From positions 744,001 through 808,000 of the forward strand of contig NZ_MTQO01000052.1 in assembly GCF_001984155.1 (NCBI RefSeq): a stretch of DNA of 64,000 nucleotides, read 5' to 3'. The notes under the pieces were generated by a model that was not told where the DNA came from, ran no database searches, and saw only the letters and a list, made by a program, of their open reading frames with translations. The first letter of the stretch is position 1. Each line of letters starts with the position of its first letter. The stretch is from Actinosynnema sp. ALI-1.44. GTDB taxonomy: Bacteria > Actinomycetota > Actinomycetes > Mycobacteriales > Pseudonocardiaceae. A program made the translations under genes and the position numbers. Below are positions 58,927-64,000 of this stretch, one piece after another.

Positions 58927-59931
58927 TCAGTACCGGGGCGGAGCCGCCGGGTAACCACCGTTGGGCGGCTGCCCCTGGGGGCCTGGGTGCTGGGACCACG
59001 GGTTCTGCTGGGGATATCCCGGCTGCGGCTGCGGATACCCCGGCTGGGCGTATCCGGGCTGCGGGTACCCCGGCTGCTGCGGGTATCCCTGCTGGGGCTG
59101 GGGCTGCCAACCGCCCGGCTGCGGATACTGCCCCTGCTGTGGTGGCATCGGCTGTGCCATGGGCTGCTGCACGGGCATCGGCTGGGACATGGGTGCGGCG
59201 GCCGGGACCTGGGTGGCAGGGGTCTGCGGAGCAGGCAACTGGGCGCCGCCCCACACCTCGGCCGGGAACGCGCGGACCAACGCGACCACGCACCGGGCGG
59301 TGTCCACGATCTCCTGCGCGGTGGTCCTCGTCATCGTGTTGACCATCGGGTACACGAGCTCGTCGCCGTGGATCGTCCAGTCGCCGAGCCGCAGGTGCTG
59401 GATCGTGCCGGTCACCTGCGGGGTGAGCAGCTGCGCGGCCAGGTTCACGTCACCGTCCGACACCACGAAGCGCTTGTTGAACTCCGGGTCGGCGGTGCGC
59501 ACCTCGGTCGCGTTGCCCATGAACAGCTTGCGGGTGCTCAGCTCCAGGTACGGCAACGCCTTCGGCAGCTTGACCGTCCAGACCGTGACGACCTGGTTGG
59601 TGTCGTTGTAGACGACCGCGCTGTAGGACGTGCTCTTGGTGCGGCGCTGGTAGTCGAACGTCGTGACCTGCATCCCGTCGACCTGGCCGGTGATCAGGCC
59701 GAAGACCACCCGGCGGTCGCCACGCTCGGTGAACGGCGGGCACCCGTAGCGGCTGAGCACCTCCGGCGCGTACGGCTGGAAGTACCAGCCCTGGCTCAGC
59801 GCGAACGCCTGCCGCTCGGCGTTCTTCACGTCCTGGCGCTTCTTGAGGAATTGCCGTGGCAACACCAACGTGAACACGTTCAGCAACCCGAACACCGCGA
59901 TCAGGATCACGATGAACAGAACAACGAGCAT
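58927..59931 (-). CDS. Membrane-anchored protein with Pro/Gln/Tyr-rich tail
   Basis: 334 residues. An N-terminal helix ([20 protein letters not shown]) anchors a cytosolic domain of about 200 residues (FVFTVxL-type strands such as [40 protein letters not shown]). From about 225 the chain becomes Pro/Gln/Gly/Tyr-rich with near repeats of PQPGY and [17 protein letters not shown]. Such tails in actinobacteria are disordered and can bind partners or form condensates. The folded domain is common in actinomycetes but without known function. Confidence 0.7.
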   Translation of the reverse strand: MLVVLFIVILIAVFGLLNVFTLVLPRQFLKKRQDVKNAERQAFALSQGWYFQPYAPEVLSRYGCPPFTERGDRRVVFGLITGQVDGMQVTTFDYQRRTKSTSYSAVVYNDTNQVVTVWTVKLPKALPYLELSTRKLFMGNATEVRTADPEFNKRFVVSDGDVNLAAQLLTPQVTGTIQHLRLGDWTIHGDELVYPMVNTMTRTTAQEIVDTARCVVALVRAFPAEVWGGAQLPAPQTPATQVPAAAPMSQPMPVQQPMAQPMPPQQGQYPQPGGWQPQPQQGYPQQPGYPQPGYAQPGYPQPQPGYPQQNPWSQHPGPQGQPPNGGYPAAPPRY

Positions 59932-60180
59932 CTCGTTCCCCCAGCAGTGGTTCTTCCCTTAGCCGAGGTGACCGGCCGTGATCATCGTCGCATGCCCCGA
60001 TCCGGGCCGCAGCGGTATGCCGACAACCGGCGGCACGAATGGGGCGAAAGCGACGCGGGAGGAAAACGCCGTCATCCCACGGCCGCCCGTAGCACGACCG
60101 GCGACCGGCGCGATTGAATCTCGTCGAGCCGAGAAATACGTCCCTCACCTGCCGTGCCGGACAGGACAGGAGTGCCACGG

Positions 60181-61977
60181 GTGCGATCCCCCGACCGATT
60201 TCGCAGGGTGGTCATCGTCGGAGCGGGCTTGGGTGGCGTCGCCACCGCCGTCCGCCTGTTGCAGTTCGCGCGAGAACCGGTGGAGGTGGTGCTGGTCGAG
60301 CAACGCCCGGAGCACCGCAACGCCGGTGTGGCCTACCACAGCGCGGGCAACCCATGGCACCACGTGTTCAACATCCAGGCGGGCCGGATGGCGATGTTCC
60401 GCGAGGACGTCGACGACTTCGTCGCGTGGGCCAACGACGAGGCCGACCGCGCGGACTGGCCCGCCGAGTGGCGGGACTTCACCTTCACCGAGCCGGGGCC
60501 CGCGCCACGCCGGATCTACGCCGACTACCTCGCTGAACGCCTCGCCGCAGCCGCTCGGGAGGCCACGGACGGCGTGCGACTGGTCGAGGTCGACGGCGAG
60601 GTCGTCGACGTGAAGGGCGAGGGCGACCTGGTGCGGGTCGTCATCGGCGACTCCCCGGACGCGGGCACCATCCTGGCCGACCACGTCGTCATCGCGACCG
60701 GCCTGCAGGAACGGGATCTGCCGTTCGCCGCCGACGTGGCGGACCACCCCGCCTTCGTCCGGCACCCCTACTCCCAGGCGGGCGTGGAACGGATCCTCGG
60801 CATCCACCCGGAAGCCGCGGTCGCGATCGTCGGCACGTTGCTCAGCGCGTACGACTCCGCCGCGCTCCTGCTGCGGCGCGGCCACACCGGCAAGATCCAC
60901 ATGATCTCCCGGTCCGGCATAACCCTGCGGACCTATCCCACCGACCACCAGCACCAAGTGCTCGACCTGCCGTCCCCGAAACTGCACAACGACGGCTACG
61001 AGGGCCGCGACAACATCGTGCGACTGCTGTGCGAGGAGTGGGAACGGATCTGCGCCATCGTCGAGGACGAACACCCCGACGTGGCGAAAGCCGTGGTGAC
61101 CGAACGGGTTTCCAAGTCGTGGGAACCGCACCTGCCGGAAGTGCTCGCCCGCATTCCGTCGCCGGACCTGCGCGCGCTGCTGGACAGTCATTCGAGTTTG
61201 CTGGCCACGTTGCGGGTCAGCGCGGTCGCGTACACGACCGAAATCGTCCACGCGGCCATGGCCGACGGGCGGATCTCGCTCGTCACCGGGAAAGTCGACC
61301 GGATCGCGACCACGGCGACCGGCGGGTTGACGGTGTTCGTCGGCGATACCAGGGGCGACACGGGGATCGACGCGGATCTGGTGATCGCGAACTTCGGCAG
61401 GGAGCCGGACTACGAACGGGTCAGGTCCACGCTCTGGCAGAACCTCCTGCGCGCGGGAACCGCCGTGCCCCACCGGCGGACCGGCCGCGGGGTGGAGGTG
61501 GACGACCTCGGCACCCTCGTCGGGCCGACCGGCACGGCGTCCGCGCGAGTCTCCGTGGTCGGCGCGCCTCGCGAAGGCGACGAGATCGTGCGGTACGGGC
61601 GGATGGGCGCGTTCGCGTTCAACCTCGCCGCGATCAAGAACCACTCGGTCGGTGTGGCGGCGGCCGTCCTGCGCCGTCTGGAATCCTGCTACGAGGATCG
61701 ACCCGTCGACCTGGCAGGCGCACCGGACAGCGCGGTCCGGCAGGCGTTCGAGCGCTCGGTCATGCTCGACGTGCACCGGATGTCCACCCGGCGACGCGCG
61801 AACCGCGAGGTCCTGGCGGCGCGGCTGGACGAAAGCCTGTCCGCCATCCGCGAGGCGATGCCCGCACCGATCGCGGACCAGGCGTTGCGGCACGCGGTGA
61901 ACACGGCCGCCGTGATCAAACTCAACGACTTGTCCGTGACGCCACGCGAACTGCGCTCGGTGCTCGAACTCGATTGA
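60181..61977 (+). CDS. FAD/NAD(P)-binding oxidoreductase (HSCARG/NAD_binding_9-like)
   Basis: 598 residues from GTG 60181 (AGGAG 8 nt upstream; GTG 60154 lacks one). The FAD motif is VIVGAGLGGVATAVRL (GAGLGG at 14-19), followed by VVLVEQRPEHRNAGVAYHSA. The second nucleotide motif is AVAIVGTLLSAYDSAALLLR. The long form with GNPWHHVFNIQAGRM recalls the FAD_NAD-binding_9 group, which includes proteins linked to natural-product loci and N-hydroxylation. The C-terminal 100 residues are helical. It precedes the PEP-utilising gene by 64 bp and probably shares its transcript. Confidence 0.8.
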   Translation: MRSPDRFRRVVIVGAGLGGVATAVRLLQFAREPVEVVLVEQRPEHRNAGVAYHSAGNPWHHVFNIQAGRMAMFREDVDDFVAWANDEADRADWPAEWRDFTFTEPGPAPRRIYADYLAERLAAAAREATDGVRLVEVDGEVVDVKGEGDLVRVVIGDSPDAGTILADHVVIATGLQERDLPFAADVADHPAFVRHPYSQAGVERILGIHPEAAVAIVGTLLSAYDSAALLLRRGHTGKIHMISRSGITLRTYPTDHQHQVLDLPSPKLHNDGYEGRDNIVRLLCEEWERICAIVEDEHPDVAKAVVTERVSKSWEPHLPEVLARIPSPDLRALLDSHSSLLATLRVSAVAYTTEIVHAAMADGRISLVTGKVDRIATTATGGLTVFVGDTRGDTGIDADLVIANFGREPDYERVRSTLWQNLLRAGTAVPHRRTGRGVEVDDLGTLVGPTGTASARVSVVGAPREGDEIVRYGRMGAFAFNLAAIKNHSVGVAAAVLRRLESCYEDRPVDLAGAPDSAVRQAFERSVMLDVHRMSTRRRANREVLAARLDESLSAIREAMPAPIADQALRHAVNTAAVIKLNDLSVTPRELRSVLELD

Positions 61978-62041
61978 CGCCGACCGATACCGCGCAAGGG
62001 AGAAGATGCGTCAATGGCTGTCAGGCTGACAACCTCGGATC

Positions 62042-63277
62042 ATGACAGCGATGGGTCTTCGGGAAATGCCAGGGGTTCTGCTCGTCGGCTCGCACCCGTC
62101 GAGCGTGCGCGGCGTCTGCAACCGCACCAGGACACCGGTCGGCGGCGGCGTCCTGGTCGTCGACGAACTCGGCCCGGAACTCTACGACGCGATCGTCACG
62201 TCGGCGGCGGTGATCTGCGCCAGGGGCGGCCGCACCGGCCACATGCAGTCCCTGTGCCGGTCACGGGGAATCCCCGTCCTGCGTGTCGAGGAGTCCGCGC
62301 TGGACGCCCTCACCGGTGAGGTCACCGTTCGGCTCGACCGGCAGTCGGTCGTCGTCGGCGAACTCGACCACGCGCCACGGGTTCTCACCGATCCCGTCGC
62401 CGGGCTCGACGCGATCGAGTCGATCTGCGTGGTGGTCACGGCCGCGTCGGACATCCGGTCGACGAACGCCCTTGTCCCCCGCGTCGAGCAGGTGGACTGC
62501 TTCTTCATCCGCGAGGAGTTCGCCTGCTACGCCGCGAGCCTGAGCCCGATCGACTCGCTCAGGGCGGGCCCCGACGAGGCCGAGCGCTACGGCCACGCCA
62601 TCGCCGCGCAGCTGTGCGCGATGGCGGACGAGCTGCTTCCCGGCCAACGGCTCGTCATGCGGCTGCTCGACCTGCGGTCCGACGCCGCCGCCGAGATCAC
62701 CAGCAACGTCGAACTGGCCGACGAACCCAATCCCGAAATGGGACTGCACGGCGCGCGGTGGCTGCTGGCCGAGCGCACCTATCCGCACGCTTTCCGGGCG
62801 ATTCGCACCCACCTGCGGGAACGCCTCGGCGCCGGCGCCGACCGGGTCAGCTTCGCCGTACCGTTCATCAATGACCTGGACGAGTTCCTGCGATTGCGCC
62901 GGCACCTCGGACTGACCGCCGAAACGCCGCTCGGTGTCTTCGTCGAGACGCCCGCGGCCGTGCATTCCGCGGCCGAGTTCTGCGCGTCCGGGGCGAGCGA
63001 GCTGTTCGTCGGCACCAAGGACCTGATCCAGTTCTACCTCGCCGCGGACCGGGGAAACCACCTGGTCGCGTCGTCGTACCAGACCAGGCACGCGGCTGTG
63101 CTGGCCGCGTTGCGCCAGGTCGTCGCGTCGAGCGGCGAAACCGGCGTGCCCGTGCACGTGTTCGCGCTGGGCGCGGACGTGGACCACTACGCGCGACACC
63201 TTCCCGTCCACCGAATCATGATGTGCACGGCGGAACTGCGCCAACTCGCCACGAGAATCGCGGCCGACCACCGGTAA
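62042..63277 (+). CDS. PEP-utilising enzyme: phosphohistidine domain plus PEP barrel
   Basis: 411 residues. Residues 30-95 form the swivelling phosphohistidine domain (GGGVLVVDELGPELYDAIVT; ICARGGRTGHMQSLCRSRGI) with catalytic His67 in the GGRTGH motif. Residues 140-411 form the PEP-binding TIM barrel (RLVMRLLDLRSDAAAEITSN; NPEMGLHGARWLLAERTYPH; FAVPFINDLDEFLRL; GVFVETPAAVHSAAEF; ELFVGTKDLIQFYLAADRGN). It lacks the ATP-grasp domain of PPDK/PEP synthase and the HPr-binding domain of PTS enzyme I, so its phosphate donor/acceptor is unknown. No Shine-Dalgarno fits ATG 62042; GGGAG at 61999 points to out-of-frame ATGs. Confidence 0.82.
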   Translation: MTAMGLREMPGVLLVGSHPSSVRGVCNRTRTPVGGGVLVVDELGPELYDAIVTSAAVICARGGRTGHMQSLCRSRGIPVLRVEESALDALTGEVTVRLDRQSVVVGELDHAPRVLTDPVAGLDAIESICVVVTAASDIRSTNALVPRVEQVDCFFIREEFACYAASLSPIDSLRAGPDEAERYGHAIAAQLCAMADELLPGQRLVMRLLDLRSDAAAEITSNVELADEPNPEMGLHGARWLLAERTYPHAFRAIRTHLRERLGAGADRVSFAVPFINDLDEFLRLRRHLGLTAETPLGVFVETPAAVHSAAEFCASGASELFVGTKDLIQFYLAADRGNHLVASSYQTRHAAVLAALRQVVASSGETGVPVHVFALGADVDHYARHLPVHRIMMCTAELRQLATRIAADHR

Positions 63278-63494
63278 CGGGATCAACGCGTCCATAGTGG
63301 ACGCCGTTTCCGATAGCGTTTCGTCATAACTTTTCTTTGTGGGCATACCGACTAAAGGTGGTACCGGAGTACCGCGTCGGAGAACACGCTGGGATACGCC
63401 GGAAAAGTCCGGTGCCGGTCGCGTACAACGTGGTCGGCGCAACCCACTGGTCAGCGCGGAAACCTCGCGCCCCCTGCGAAAGTGAGTTGTCGGT

Positions 63495-64000
63495 ATGCGC
63501 AAGATCGTCAAGGGGCGGCATTTCGCCGCCCGTTCCGCCATAACCCTGGCAGCGGGTGTCGCTGTCGCCGGTTTCGCCGCCGCACCCATGTCCGCCGCGG
63601 CCACCATCGACGGGTACTCGCCCGAGGTGGCCCAGTCCGCGATCTCCGACCTGACCGCACGGGAAGGTGTCTCGTCCGCTGAGGCAGTCCAGATCCTGCG
63701 CACACAGGAAGCAAGCGTCCGCACGCTGGACCAGCTCAACGGCGCGCTCGGCGCCCGCACCGCGGGTGGTTTCCTCGACGCCAAGGGCAAGCCGGTCGTG
63801 AACGTGCTGGACGCGGCCGCGGCCGACCAGGTCCGCGCGTCCGGTGCCGAGGCCAAGCTGGTCAAGCACTCCACCCAGGCGCTGACGTCCGCGCAGGACC
63901 TCCTGCAGTCGGTGCCCGCGGTGAAGCACACCTCGATCGGCCAGGACCCGAAGACCAACCAGGTCGTGCTGTCCGTCTCCGACGCGGCGACCGGCGGCGA
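63495..64000 (+). CDS. Secreted alpha-lytic/streptogrisin-type serine protease precursor (cut by window edge)
   Basis: The frame is open from ATG 63495 to the edge (168 codons seen). It begins with a signal peptide (HFAARSAITLAAGVAVAGFA) and continues into a pro-region of the alpha-lytic protease/streptogrisin kind: GYSPEVAQSAISDLTAREGV, GALGARTAGGFLDAKGKPVV, NVLDAAAADQVRASGAEAKL and DPKTNQVVLSVSDAATGG. The pro-region folds and inhibits the S1-family protease that should follow beyond the window. The catalytic triad is not visible, so the assignment rests on the pro-domain. Confidence 0.75.
   Translation, partial: MRKIVKGRHFAARSAITLAAGVAVAGFAAAPMSAAATIDGYSPEVAQSAISDLTAREGVSSAEAVQILRTQEASVRTLDQLNGALGARTAGGFLDAKGKPVVNVLDAAAADQVRASGAEAKLVKHSTQALTSAQDLLQSVPAVKHTSIGQDPKTNQVVLSVSDAATGG

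Noticed and set aside
62014-62319. 101-residue frame with a ribosome site at the start of the PEP-enzyme gene
   Set aside because: It is out of frame with a clearly conserved enzyme and has an Arg-rich shadow composition; kept only as a possible short upstream frame.
63354-63380. T-box-like sequence GGTGGTACCGGAGTACCGCG upstream of the protease precursor
   Set aside because: The core resembles the T-box antiterminator motif only with an insertion. No specifier stem was seen, and the gene downstream is a protease rather than a tRNA synthetase or amino-acid gene.
1-64000. CRISPR arrays, insertion sequences, tRNA and rRNA genes, phage genes
   Set aside because: Read for on both strands; no regularly spaced repeats, transposase, terminal inverted repeats with target duplication or tRNA-like cloverleaf was found.

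Overview
This is a high-GC (about 70%), gene-dense stretch of an actinomycete chromosome. GTG starts, ATGA/GTGA stop-start overlaps, SARP, TetR and ECF41 regulators, latex-clearing proteins, an IdeR-type iron box and an LAXTG-type wall anchor all fit a soil actinobacterium, most likely of the Pseudonocardiales (inferred; the genus cannot be named from this window). No rRNA, tRNA, CRISPR array, IS element or phage gene was seen. Both edges cut genes: an HxlR regulator at the left and a secreted serine-protease precursor at the right.

Layout. 1-8.7 kb: DNA glycosylase-like protein, AraC regulator, cytochrome bd operon cydA-cydB-cydD-cydC with an unusually short CydA, LysR regulator, antibiotic kinase-like protein. 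8.8-11.6 kb: Vps62-like lipoprotein and HEAT-like protein. 11.7-16.2 kb: iron-uptake block with a near-consensus IdeR box ahead of a ferredoxin-NADP reductase, two FecCD permeases and a binding lipoprotein. 16.2-19.4 kb: WbsX/GH99-like secreted protein and a SARP regulator fused through a membrane helix to an exported GH16-like domain. 19.6-28.4 kb: reductase, peptidoglycan amidase, tandem rubber oxygenases (lcp) with a divergent TetR regulator, polysaccharide deacetylase, a wall-anchored choice-of-anchor A protein, SDR and a truncated TetR gene. 28.6-32.5 kb: eroded small biosynthetic locus (acyl-CoA ligase, 5' stub of a DegT aminotransferase, Gfo/Idh and Ldh2 dehydrogenases). 32.5-38.9 kb: AzlCD transporter with a CGNR regulator, aminoglycoside adenylyltransferase-like protein, thioesterase, ECF41 sigma factor with an SRPBCC partner, TetR and cupin.

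38.9-49.1 kb is the most interesting part. A YcaO-type RiPP locus encodes a 35-residue Cys-free, Ser/His/Asn-rich precursor peptide at 40967-41074. It also encodes a degenerate E1-like leader-binding protein, an S15/CocE-type hydrolase, a YcaO enzyme and a xylose-isomerase-like TIM-barrel protein. A divergent pair encodes an EntS-like MFS exporter and a SagB-type dehydrogenase. Convergent to this lies a complete metallophore-type ABC importer (binding protein, two FecCD permeases, ATPase). The RiPP promoter region and the importer promoter region share a 15-bp element resembling actinobacterial Zur boxes and unlike the IdeR box at 11.7 kb. I infer a zinc- or other metal-controlled, peptide-derived metallophore system with its own exporter and importer.

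49.1-64 kb: DUF998 membrane protein, DHA2 drug exporter with a divergent XRE regulator, VOC protein, DUF2207-like protein, amidase, lipoprotein, NarL-type two-component system, hemerythrin, a Pro/Gln/Tyr-rich membrane protein, an FAD/NAD(P)-binding protein paired with a PEP-utilising enzyme lacking an ATP-grasp domain, and the start of an alpha-lytic-protease-like precursor. Many starts follow a TANNNT box by 5-8 nt with little or no Shine-Dalgarno sequence, suggesting frequent leaderless transcription.
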